In this document: positions 1 through 5,547 of the stretch, piece by piece
Numbering within the stretch: the stretch's first letter is position 1
Layout of the letters: each line of letters opens with the position of its first letter
From: a bacterium
Lineage (GTDB): Bacteria > Auribacterota > JABMQX01
Assembly (NCBI GenBank): GCA_013203085.1
Contig: JABMQX010000181.1
Location: 1 to 5,547, forward strand
DNA length: 5,547 nt
Direction: 5' to 3'
The notes under the pieces: model-generated
What the model was told of the DNA's origin: nothing
Databases searched by the model: none
What the model saw: the letters and a program-made list of their open reading frames with translations, nothing else
Translations under genes and position numbers: made by a program

Positions 1-1351
1 AGTCAACCCGGCTCATCTGCCCGGCGCCGATTCCGAGGGTCTCGGTGGCGTTCGTGTAGATGATGGCGTTGGACTTGACGTGCTTGACGACCTTCCACGC
101 GAACAATAACGCTTTCATCTCTTCTTCGGTTGGCTCCCGCTCGGTCACACAGCGAAGGTCCTTCTCGGAAGTGGTCAACAGGTCTCGGTCTTGGATGAGG
201 ACGCCGCCAACGATCTTTCTGAGGTCGCGGCTGGGGAGGACCGTGCCGCCGACCATCCGCCAGGTCTGCAATCCTTCCAGGAGAACGAGGCGGCGTTTAG
301 TTTTCTTCTTGAGGATGCCCAGGGCATCCGCGTTGAACCCGGGAGCGAGGATCGCTTCGATGAAAGTCTTGTTCAACTCCTCGGCGGTCTCGAGGTCCAC
401 GCTTCTGTTAAAGGCGACGACGCTGCCGAAGGCGGAAACGGGGTCTGTGGCCCTTGCTTTCTTATACGCTTCGAAGATGAAGGAGCCAATAGCCACGCCG
501 CATGGGTTTGTGTGCTTGATGACGACAGCCGCAGGCGCCGTGAATTCCTTCACCGTCTCGCAGGCGCCATCCAGGTCCAGGATGTTATTGAACGAAAGCT
601 CTTTGCCGTGGAGCAATTCCGCAGCCGGAATGCACGGCTCGCTGAAGATTCTTTCCCGGTAGAGAGCGGCCTTCTGGTGAGGGTTCTCGCCGTAGCGAAG
701 GTCCATGACTTTACTATAGTCGAGGGAGAGCTTGCTGACAGCGGCCACCTGCTTCTTCTTTTGCAGCGAAGCGAGGAAGGTGAAGATAATGGAGTCGTAG
801 CACGCCGTTCTCTCGAACGCCTCCGTCGCCAGAGCCATCCGCAGGTCACTGGATATGGCGCCTTCGTTCGCCTGCATGTCCTCGAGGACATCGGCATAGC
901 GCGCCGGATCAACCACGACCGCCACGTCCTGATAGTTTTTTGCAGCGGAGCGGATCATGGAGGGGCCGCCGATGTCAATATTCTGGATGGCTTGCTCCAG
1001 CGTTACGTCCTCCTGGGAGACCGTCTGCTCGAAGGGATAGAGGTTGACCACCACCAGGTCAATGGGCTTGATGCCGTGCTCCTCCATTTCCTTCTGGTGG
1101 AGGGGATTATCCCGGAGGGCTAGGAGCGCTCCGTGGATGCGGGGATGGAGGGTTTTGACCCTGTCGTCGAGGATTTCCGGAAAACCGGTGAAATCTGAGA
1201 CCTTTGTCACAGGGATGCCGGATTCCCGCAGCAGTTTAGCCGTTCCGCCGGTGGAGATGATCTCGATGCCCATCTCCGAAAGCTGCCGGGCGAATTCGAC
1301 AATGCCTTCCTTATCCGAAACACTGAGGAGAGCTCTTTCAACTTTATTCAT
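1..1351 (-). CDS. purH: Bifunctional AICAR formyltransferase / IMP cyclohydrolase PurH (3' end cut by window edge)
   Basis: PurH makes the last two steps of de novo IMP synthesis in the cytoplasm: formylation of AICAR with 10-formyl-THF, then ring closure of FAICAR. Reading the minus strand from ATG at 1351 gives 450 residues with no stop before the edge; the family is usually about 510-530 residues. The N-terminal MGS-like cyclohydrolase domain shows ISTGGTAKLL (32-41), RVKTLHPRIHG (64-74), LVVVNLYPFE (99-108) and IDIGGPSMIRSAAKN (125-139). The transformylase part shows RYGENPHQ (219-226), LHGKELSFNNILDLDGA (247-263) and the catalytic KHTNPCG motif with Lys279-His280. It continues to NATETLGIGAGQMSRVD (434-450). 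The missing end should hold the last part of the transformylase domain. Residues 304-314 read PVSAFGSVVAF, where E. coli has AFGG; this is probably neutral. The ATG lacks a clear Shine-Dalgarno. An in-frame TTG at 1360 overlaps the upstream stop and has AGGG about 10 nt before it, so the start may be three codons earlier. The gene lies 5 bp after a secreted-protein gene. Identity is very secure. Confidence 0.97.
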   Translation of the reverse strand, partial: MNKVERALLSVSDKEGIVEFARQLSEMGIEIISTGGTAKLLRESGIPVTKVSDFTGFPEILDDRVKTLHPRIHGALLALRDNPLHQKEMEEHGIKPIDLVVVNLYPFEQTVSQEDVTLEQAIQNIDIGGPSMIRSAAKNYQDVAVVVDPARYADVLEDMQANEGAISSDLRMALATEAFERTACYDSIIFTFLASLQKKKQVAAVSKLSLDYSKVMDLRYGENPHQKAALYRERIFSEPCIPAAELLHGKELSFNNILDLDGACETVKEFTAPAAVVIKHTNPCGVAIGSFIFEAYKKARATDPVSAFGSVVAFNRSVDLETAEELNKTFIEAILAPGFNADALGILKKKTKRRLVLLEGLQTWRMVGGTVLPSRDLRKIVGGVLIQDRDLLTTSEKDLRCVTEREPTEEEMKALLFAWKVVKHVKSNAIIYTNATETLGIGAGQMSRVD

Positions 1352-1356
1352 GGAAG

Positions 1357-2604
1357 TCAATCCATTCGTACCCTGTAAAACCGTTGACCACTCGACACCA
1401 TCCCTGGGTCGGTGCCGGTCCATTGTTTTTCAGAGATTTCCGTAGCCAGTTCCGCCGCAATGAAGAACGCGGAGTCCCCGCTCGCCTCTATTGTGAACAG
1501 GCCGTCCGGGGCATCCCAGGCGATGGACACTTCCCTCGCGGCGACATTGACCTGAAGGCTGGCGACTTCGAGCACGTTCGGGCGTCCGATGAGCTTCACG
1601 TCGTCAATCGCCCACCAATAATCGAAGTTGGCAGTGTAGCGCCAGCGAATCTTTATCTTCTTTCCGGCGGCGAAATCCGAGATGTCTATGGATCGTGGAT
1701 AAAACCAGTCGCCGTCCTGCTCCCTCCAGAGGGGGGTCCAATTAGATTCCCAGTTCTGGTGCGCAGGGTCGCCGCTGACGTGAACGTTGAAAACTTCATC
1801 CGGGTTCTCTTCATCATAGACTGTGATGTTCTGCCGGAATACCAGGCGAACTTCAGTGAACTCCGTGCAATCTATCTCGGGCGAGAGCAAACTCTCGTCG
1901 AGGTACTGTAGCGGAGGAAGCTCCCCTTCCGCATCGCTGTTGGAAATGAGGTACGTGCTGGTGACGCCTTGCCCGTCCAGAGACCGGGTAAGGTCAACGT
2001 GCCAAATTCCGCCGTCGGTTGCGGGGTACTGCCCGTGCCGAAGCTCCCACCCGGCTGTCAACAAATCCTCGTCAGTGTTGAAAGACTCGAAATCCTCCGT
2101 ATAAATCGTCGCCAGCCGAGGCGACGGCTCAAAAGCCAGATCGTCTATTGTGGTCGAGCCGGGGTAGAGCATGTCGAAGCAAACGGTCAGTGATGTTATT
2201 CCCAACCACTGCCGATCATAATGAAACATTTCGCTCCCATCCAGCTCCTTGCTGAAAGAGTACTCTTGGAGCGGGTTGTACCCAACGATCTGGACCCTAT
2301 CTCCCGCCTGGCCCGCGAAACGAATGCCCAGGAAGTCAATGGGGTCCGCCGAGGAGATGGTCGCCTCGACAACCGTGTCCCCCGTATAGAGCAGAGCGCA
2401 GGGACTCGGGTTCTGAGGCAAGTGATTTGGGTCAACCACCCATTTGTTCTCGAGACGAACAGGGTCAACCCAGTCCAACCCGCCGTAATCGTCGGGGACT
2501 GGCTTGCCCGCCAAGTCATCAAAAGTGATGAGAGTTCCCCATCCCGTCGGCAGCAGAATCATCCACGCCAACAGAACCGTGACTATCAGAGGGTCTTTCC
2601 TCAT
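1357..2604 (-). CDS. Secreted multidomain beta-sandwich protein of unknown function (jelly-roll plus MAM/choice-of-anchor-like plus Ig-like)
   Basis: The 415-residue product begins with a signal peptide: MRKDP, then a hydrophobic stretch to about residue 20 and a likely cut near GWG (21-23). Three parts follow. Residues 24-160 start ITFDDLAGKPVPDDYGGLDW and end TIDDLAF, like the lectin-like jelly-roll domains of many PEP-CTERM and PVC-type exported proteins. Residues 167-340 run from YTEDFES through LLSPEIDCTEF (239-249) to WWAIDDVKLIG (330-340), the pattern of MAM / choice-of-anchor-J-like domains, which bind glycans or proteins. Residues 343-415 form a small Ig-like domain ending RFYRVRMD. 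I see no catalytic motif, transmembrane anchor, LPxTG or PEP-CTERM tail. There are three cysteines (69, 142, 246), so at most one intramolecular disulfide. AGGG at 2612-2615 lies 7 nt before the ATG and supports this start. Likely location is the periplasm or cell exterior. Function is unknown; adhesion or polysaccharide binding is inference. The stop is 5 bp from the purH ATG. Confidence 0.88.
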   Translation of the reverse strand: MRKDPLIVTVLLAWMILLPTGWGTLITFDDLAGKPVPDDYGGLDWVDPVRLENKWVVDPNHLPQNPSPCALLYTGDTVVEATISSADPIDFLGIRFAGQAGDRVQIVGYNPLQEYSFSKELDGSEMFHYDRQWLGITSLTVCFDMLYPGSTTIDDLAFEPSPRLATIYTEDFESFNTDEDLLTAGWELRHGQYPATDGGIWHVDLTRSLDGQGVTSTYLISNSDAEGELPPLQYLDESLLSPEIDCTEFTEVRLVFRQNITVYDEENPDEVFNVHVSGDPAHQNWESNWTPLWREQDGDWFYPRSIDISDFAAGKKIKIRWRYTANFDYWWAIDDVKLIGRPNVLEVASLQVNVAAREVSIAWDAPDGLFTIEASGDSAFFIAAELATEISEKQWTGTDPGMVSSGQRFYRVRMD

Positions 2605-2611
2605 GACTGTT

Positions 2612-2615
2612 CCCT
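2612..2615 (-). promoter_or_regulatory. Ribosome binding site for the secreted-protein gene
   Basis: AGGG on the minus strand stands 7 nt before ATG 2604. The match is short but well spaced, and the signal peptide starts directly at this ATG, so the start is well supported. Confidence 0.6.
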
Positions 2616-2685
2616 ACCCGCTTCCGGAGGCCTTTCCCCGCGAAACAGCGACGGGGGGATCCCGCCTGCGATTCCTCCCGTCATG

Positions 2686-2719
2686 TTTCACAGCGCTTTC
2701 TCTAACCCCTTTCACAGCG
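2686..2719. repeat. Exact 10-bp direct repeat TTTCACAGCG
   Basis: The two copies are at 2686-2695 and 2710-2719, 24 bp apart start to start, upstream of the secreted-protein gene. A looser third copy, CGAAACAGCG, is at 2641-2650. On the coding strand they read CGCTGTGAAA, CGCTGTGAAA and CGCTGTTTCG. Repeats like this in a promoter gap may be a transcription-factor site, but no known regulator motif is recognised. Confidence 0.5.
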
Positions 2720-2749
2720 AACCTGCACACGCTCAACTGCAGGCAGGTT
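2720..2749. repeat. Overlapping, mutually exclusive inverted repeats
   Basis: AACCTGC (2720-2726) pairs with GCAGGTT (2743-2749) as a perfect 7-bp stem with a 16-base loop. Within it CCTGCA (2722-2727) can instead pair with TGCAGG (2738-2743) as a 6-bp stem with a 10-base loop. The two pairings share bases and exclude each other. No U-tract follows on either strand. It could be a leader structure, an operator or chance. Confidence 0.5.
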
Positions 2750-2818
2750 GGCTGTTGTAACATGCACAACGATGGCAAAGACAGAGAGCGCGATATGACC
2801 TTGAGCCGCCTTTGTTGG

Positions 2819-4189
2819 TTATTCCCCAGGTATCTCAGGCAGTTTTGCCAGCGCCTCGTCTATCTTCTCTTTGGGATACTCGTAATCCTTCAGTTTGCCG
2901 CCGAAGTAGGCATCATAAGCAGCCATATCCACATGCCCGTGTCCGCTGTGGGCTATGAGGATAGTTTTTGCCTCACCGGATTCCTTGCACTTCAGGGCTT
3001 CATCAATAGCCACCTTGAGGCAATGGTTTGGTTCCGGGGCGCTGATGATGCCCTCGGTCCGGGCAAATGTTACCCCAGCTTCAAAAGTGGCGAGCTGATG
3101 CTCGGCTCTGGCTTCGACAAAACCCAGATTGTACAGGTGGCAGATGATAGGCGCCATCCCGTGATAGCGCAAGCCACCCGCGTGAATTGGCGGTGGGATG
3201 AAGTCGTGCCCGAGGGTGAACATCTTGATGAGCGGTGTAAGCCCAGCCGTATCGCCAAAATCATACGCATACGGTCCCCTGGTCATTGTGGGGGCAGACA
3301 TAGGCTCTACGTTGATGATTCGCAAGTCCGGTTTTGTCCCATCAATTTTATCCTTGACGAAGGGCAAGAACAGCCCGGCGAAGTTTGAGCCACCGCCGAT
3401 GCAGCCAACGATAATATCCGGGTAAACGTCCGCCTTCTCCATAAGCTTTTTTGTCTCCAAACCGTTCACAGTTTGATGGAGAAGAACGTGGTTCAATACA
3501 CTGCCCAACGCATAATGGGTGTCGTCACGGGACACAGCCTCTTCTACCGCCTCGCTGATAGCCAATCCGAGGCTGCCCGGGCAGTCGGGCCACTTCTCTA
3601 ACATGGCTCGCCCTGCCTTCGTCTCGGGACTCGGGCTCGGTACGCAGTTTGCGCCCCAGGTCTGCATCATTATCCGGCGATACGGTTTTTGCTGATAGCT
3701 AATGGCGACCATGAAAACCTTAATCTCAACACCGAAACAAGCGCCTCCGAAAGATAGCGCACTTCCCCACTGCCCGGCTCCGGTCTCCGTGGTGATACGC
3801 TTAATGCCCTCTTGCTTGTTATAGTAAACTTGAGCCACAGCAGTGTTAGGCTTGTGACTTCCGGGGGGGCTTGACCCCTCATATTTGTAGAAAATCTTGG
3901 CTGGCGTATCCAAGAATTTCTCCAATCTGTGCGCCCGAAACAGCGTCGTCGGCCTCCACAACCGATAGATATCTCGGATTTCCTCGGGGATTTCTATCCA
4001 GCGCTCGGTGCTCACTTCCTGTTTGATCAGTTCCATAGGAAATAGAGGAGCCAAATCATCAGGCCCCACCGGCTTCCCCGTGCCCGGATGCAAAATAGGC
4101 GGAAGCGGCTCGGGGAAATCTGCTTGGATGTTGTACCAGGACCTCGGTATCTCTTCCTCATCGAGAGTAAACTTCGTTCTTTTATCCAT
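2819..4189 (-). CDS. trpB2: TrpB2-type tryptophan synthase beta-like, PLP-dependent enzyme
   Basis: TrpB-family enzymes condense indole with an amino-acid substrate to give L-tryptophan. The TrpB2 subfamily works without the usual TrpA contact, and a characterised archaeal TrpB2 prefers O-phospho-L-serine over serine. The 456-residue product is longer than classical TrpB1 (about 400) and has the TrpB2 N-terminal extension: PRSWYN (15-20), LPPILHPGTGKPVGPDDLAPLFP (29-51) and RPTTLFRAHRLE (79-90). Lys113 in GSHKPNTA should form the PLP Schiff base. Glu135 in ETGAGQWG is the expected catalytic acid, GGGSN (265-269) should bind the cofactor phosphate, and HSGHGHVD (414-421) is the TrpB2-style C-terminal motif. 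All key residues are present, so it should be active. A GTG start at 4207 is possible in frame, but it falls on the AAGGAG ribosome site; the ATG at 4189 is 6 nt after that site and is preferred. No trpA or other trp gene is in the window. It follows the outer-membrane channel gene by 45 bp and is probably co-transcribed with it. Confidence 0.96.
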   Translation of the reverse strand: MDKRTKFTLDEEEIPRSWYNIQADFPEPLPPILHPGTGKPVGPDDLAPLFPMELIKQEVSTERWIEIPEEIRDIYRLWRPTTLFRAHRLEKFLDTPAKIFYKYEGSSPPGSHKPNTAVAQVYYNKQEGIKRITTETGAGQWGSALSFGGACFGVEIKVFMVAISYQQKPYRRIMMQTWGANCVPSPSPETKAGRAMLEKWPDCPGSLGLAISEAVEEAVSRDDTHYALGSVLNHVLLHQTVNGLETKKLMEKADVYPDIIVGCIGGGSNFAGLFLPFVKDKIDGTKPDLRIINVEPMSAPTMTRGPYAYDFGDTAGLTPLIKMFTLGHDFIPPPIHAGGLRYHGMAPIICHLYNLGFVEARAEHQLATFEAGVTFARTEGIISAPEPNHCLKVAIDEALKCKESGEAKTILIAHSGHGHVDMAAYDAYFGGKLKDYEYPKEKIDEALAKLPEIPGE

Positions 4190-4195
4190 TTTGTT

Positions 4196-4201
4196 CTCCT
4201 T
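4196..4201 (-). promoter_or_regulatory. Ribosome binding site for trpB2
   Basis: On the minus strand this reads AAGGAG followed by six bases (AACAAA) and ATG 4189. Because the GTG at 4207 lies upstream of and next to this site, the site decides in favour of the ATG. Confidence 0.88.
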
Positions 4202-4234
4202 CTGCACGAATCATTTGCGCACTCCGGCTTATTC

Positions 4235-5143
4235 TTAGAACGAGTAGATGATTTTGAACCAGAAAGCGTTTCCTTCCGGTCTGTTCTCAGTTTCCACCTC
4301 AAACTGCGCTTTGGCAACGAGGTGCAGGTTCTTCGAAGGGCTGTACATGAAAACCGGGCCCACGGCGAAAACCTCGCCTTTGTCGTCGAGGACGTCTATG
4401 CCGTCTATCTCGTCGTCGTCCACCTGTTTGTAATAGTAGCCGCAAGCCCCCAGCCTGACCTTGCTCGACACGGCATAGTCGAGGCTGTAGTCGAAATGAA
4501 ACTCGTCCCCCGGCTCCAGGTCGCTGTGCATCCCTGTCATCGGATTGAAGAATTCGTTATTCTTCGTGTTGAAGTCGTACATCAATTTCAGGGACCAGCT
4601 CCATCCCGTCTCATATATACCGGTAACCGCAAAGATCGGTTCGAACGTCCAGAAGTTCTTCCCGACGAGATTGATCGGGCTGTTCTCATCGTACTTTCCA
4701 ATCGGGACGTAGATGTCAAGACCTGCCACGGCGTGATAGGTCTTTCCATGCCAGGCGATGATGAACGGGTCTATGATGGGGTCGGCAAAGTTTGACTCTG
4801 AATACCCTATCGTATCGAAGTCCACATTCATATACGGGATGAAAAGGTGGCAGAGGTAGTTGCCTCCGAGAATCTTCTTGTCCGAAGAATAAATGACCCG
4901 GAAGACATCTGCCCGCAGGTTCAGGTCAATGTCCATTTCCCCGGCGGGCGTGTCCATCTTGTTGGCATCGTAATAGAGCAGGTAGTTGACTATGTGCCAC
5001 CCCGGCGGTGGAGCCGCTCCACAAAAACAGTCCTCGGCGCCATTTGGATAGTGCTGACCACCTCCGCCAAAAGCGGCCGGAGAAAATGTCAACACCGTCG
5101 CGCAGACAGCGACCAGAAAACTCCCCCCTACAAGCTTCTTCAT
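4235..5143 (-). CDS. SphA / phenol meta-pathway family outer-membrane channel
   Basis: The 302-residue product resembles the MetA-pathway phenol degradation family (Pfam PF13557), whose members (SphA and relatives) are beta-barrel proteins often found with aromatic-compound catabolism and thought to let hydrophobic substrates cross the outer membrane. Visible signs are a signal peptide (MKKL, hydrophobic core 5-20, likely cut near SPAAFG at 21-26), the family N-terminus HYPNGAED (31-38) and AAPPPGWHIVNYLLYY (43-58), DPIIDPFIIAWH (121-132), the NFWTFEP turn (163-169), PGDEFHFDYS (211-220), alternating aromatic strands, and C-terminal FWFKIIYSF ending in Phe as BAM substrates do. Unusual points are Cys39-x-Cys41 in the normally cysteine-poor N-terminal motif and an acidic stretch DDDEIDGIDVLDD (242-254), probably an outer loop. 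A TTG start at 5188 would remain in frame, but AAGGAGGG five bases before ATG 5143 and the signal peptide following directly make 5143 the start. It is the first gene of the unit and lies 45 bp before trpB2. Substrate is unknown; an aromatic compound is inference. Confidence 0.86.
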   Translation of the reverse strand: MKKLVGGSFLVAVCATVLTFSPAAFGGGGQHYPNGAEDCFCGAAPPPGWHIVNYLLYYDANKMDTPAGEMDIDLNLRADVFRVIYSSDKKILGGNYLCHLFIPYMNVDFDTIGYSESNFADPIIDPFIIAWHGKTYHAVAGLDIYVPIGKYDENSPINLVGKNFWTFEPIFAVTGIYETGWSWSLKLMYDFNTKNNEFFNPMTGMHSDLEPGDEFHFDYSLDYAVSSKVRLGACGYYYKQVDDDEIDGIDVLDDKGEVFAVGPVFMYSPSKNLHLVAKAQFEVETENRPEGNAFWFKIIYSF

Positions 5144-5148
5144 CTTTT

Positions 5149-5156
5149 CCCTCCTT
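5149..5156 (-). promoter_or_regulatory. Strong ribosome binding site for the SphA-like gene
   Basis: On the minus strand this reads AAGGAGGG, a near-perfect anti-16S match, 5 nt before ATG 5143. It fixes the start at 5143, since the in-frame TTG at 5188 has no comparable site. It sits in a long purine run together with a second AAGGAG-like site a few bases upstream. Confidence 0.9.
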
Positions 5157-5223
5157 TTTTTCTCCTTCTCATGACAGATAGAACTCAAACAAGACTATTT
5201 CCCCCGCTCAATCACGGTGAATA

Positions 5224-5240
5224 GGTCTTTGCTCGAGACC
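5224..5240 (-). repeat. Second small hairpin in the same leader
   Basis: GGTCT and AGACC form a perfect 5-bp stem around a 7-base loop, three bases after the larger hairpin in the direction of transcription. The two stems stand in tandem about 80-120 nt before the start codon. On its own the stem is weak and could be chance; its position next to the strong stem is what makes it notable. Confidence 0.4.
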
Positions 5241-5242
5241 TC

Positions 5243-5266
5243 GCTCGCCGGGCCTTCTCGGCGAGC
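5243..5266 (-). repeat. GC-rich 8-bp hairpin in the leader of the SphA-like gene
   Basis: GCTCGCCG and CGGCGAGC form a perfect 8-bp inverted repeat around an 8-base loop, with a possible G-U pair extending it inward. It should be a stable RNA stem just downstream of the candidate promoter. It lacks a U-tract, so it is not a standard intrinsic terminator. It may stabilise the 5' end of the mRNA or be part of a regulatory leader. Confidence 0.6.
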
Positions 5267-5287
5267 CTTCTGCACCAGCGCACGCAA

Positions 5288-5317
5288 AACATACGACACA
5301 TGGCAAACAAAAATCAA
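5288..5317 (-). promoter_or_regulatory. Candidate sigma-70-type promoter for the SphA-like gene and trpB2
   Basis: On the minus strand TTGATT (5317-5312) and TATGTT (5293-5288) are separated by 18 bases. Each hexamer matches four of six consensus positions. The segment is also locally T-rich compared with its flanks. Transcription would start near 5281 and give a leader of roughly 140 nt containing two hairpins before ATG 5143. It was found by eye only; other promoter classes in this lineage could use a different signal. Confidence 0.45.
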
Positions 5318-5547
5318 GGCAATTTTTCCGGCTCGCCTGCGTTGGAGTCGCAGAAAAGAGTTGACACCAAAAGCCTCAGCGGAGGGAAGAACAGAACCGA
5401 AAGCACGCAGAACTCGGAGAGCCGCGTCGCCCGTCGTTGCGAAGGCAGCATCCGGCATCCGCCTTCCCTCTGTTATTGACATGATTGTGGGAATTAGCCG
5501 CCATTCGCTAATGACAGAATGCGCCACACACCGGATTGTGATGCTGG
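5318..5547. other. Stretch without a supported gene, right end of the window
   Basis: No convincing gene is visible here. A 110-codon minus-strand frame (5527 to 5195) begins with GTG without a ribosome site, has no recognisable domain, and runs through the candidate promoter and leader hairpins, so I do not call it. The stretch holds two exact TTGACA hexamers on the plus strand (5361-5366 and 5476-5481), neither with a -10 element at proper spacing. It also holds a 6-bp inverted repeat, ATTAGC / GCTAAT, at 5493-5498 and 5507-5512 with an 8-base loop. It is probably the intergenic region upstream of the SphA-like gene, perhaps shared with a gene beyond the edge. Confidence 0.5.

Larger units (their letters stand above)
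2605..2818. other. 214-bp gap between trpB2 and the secreted-protein gene
   Basis: No gene is visible. The gap contains an exact 10-bp direct repeat, overlapping inverted repeats, and a ribosome site at its left end. No stem followed by a U-tract lies just after the trpB2 stop, so there is no classical intrinsic terminator. I found no well-spaced promoter on the minus strand. Its length and repeats nevertheless suggest a control point where the downstream pair (secreted protein and purH) can be expressed separately. Confidence 0.5.

Noticed and set aside
191..1123. 310-codon open frame on the plus strand
   Set aside because: It is exactly antisense to purH, which is unmistakable on the minus strand. 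The product has no recognisable motif and the frame results from codon bias.
2504..3388. 294-codon plus-strand frame
   Set aside because: It overlaps the start of the secreted-protein gene and the end of trpB2 on the opposite strand, and shows no domain. Shadow frame.
4190..4207. Upstream GTG start for trpB2
   Set aside because: It lies upstream of and next to the AAGGAG ribosome site that serves the ATG at 4189, and would have no site of its own.
4088..4795. 235-codon plus-strand frame
   Set aside because: Antisense to both trpB2 and the SphA-like gene, crossing their intergenic gap, with no family signature.
5090..5143. Possible lipoprotein signal at Cys14 of the SphA-like protein
   Set aside because: The residue before the cysteine is Val rather than Gly, Ala or Ser. 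The hydrophobic core continues past it to a normal signal-peptidase I type site, and the protein is a barrel.
5281..5325. Plus-strand CACGCAAAAC and GGCAAAC, resembling parts of a GEMM (cyclic di-GMP) riboswitch
   Set aside because: The order, spacing and stems of the GEMM core are absent, and no gene follows on the plus strand.
5361..5481. Two perfect TTGACA hexamers on the plus strand
   Set aside because: Neither has a TATAAT-like element 16-18 bases downstream, and no plus-strand gene follows.
5195..5527. 110-codon minus-strand frame before the channel gene
   Set aside because: GTG start with no ribosome site, no domain, and it runs through the candidate promoter and hairpins. A homologue search could still rescue it.

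Overview
The window carries four protein-coding genes, all on the minus strand, so transcription runs from right to left. In transcription order they are: an outer-membrane channel of the SphA / phenol meta-pathway family (5143 to 4235), a TrpB2-type tryptophan synthase beta-like enzyme (4189 to 2819), a secreted multidomain beta-sandwich protein of unknown function (2604 to 1357), and purH, the bifunctional enzyme for the last two steps of IMP synthesis (1351 to the left edge, cut off after about 450 residues). The right end (about 5195-5547) has no gene I can support. It contains the probable promoter and a structured leader for the first gene.

The organism is a Gram-negative bacterium, because the first gene is a beta-barrel ending in Phe and has a signal peptide. 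The DNA is moderately GC-rich. The secreted protein has jelly-roll domains ending in IDD-(L/V) and a C-terminal Ig-like domain ending in FYRVRMD. This style is common in Verrucomicrobia, Planctomycetes, Lentisphaerae and related candidate phyla, so I favour an uncultured lineage of that kind. This placement is inference with modest confidence.

The four genes look like one or two transcription units. The channel and trpB2 are 45 bp apart and both have strong Shine-Dalgarno sites. A 214 bp gap with a direct repeat and two competing hairpins separates trpB2 from the secreted-protein gene. That gene ends only 5 bp before the purH ATG, which suggests translational coupling. A plausible theme for the first pair is uptake of a small hydrophobic aromatic compound (perhaps indole) through the outer membrane followed by its conversion to tryptophan. 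This is a hypothesis from gene context only. The pairing of a secreted protein with purH has no obvious functional logic.

The longer plus-strand open frames (for example 191-1123, 2504-3388 and 4088-4795) lie antisense to well-supported genes and are treated as shadows.
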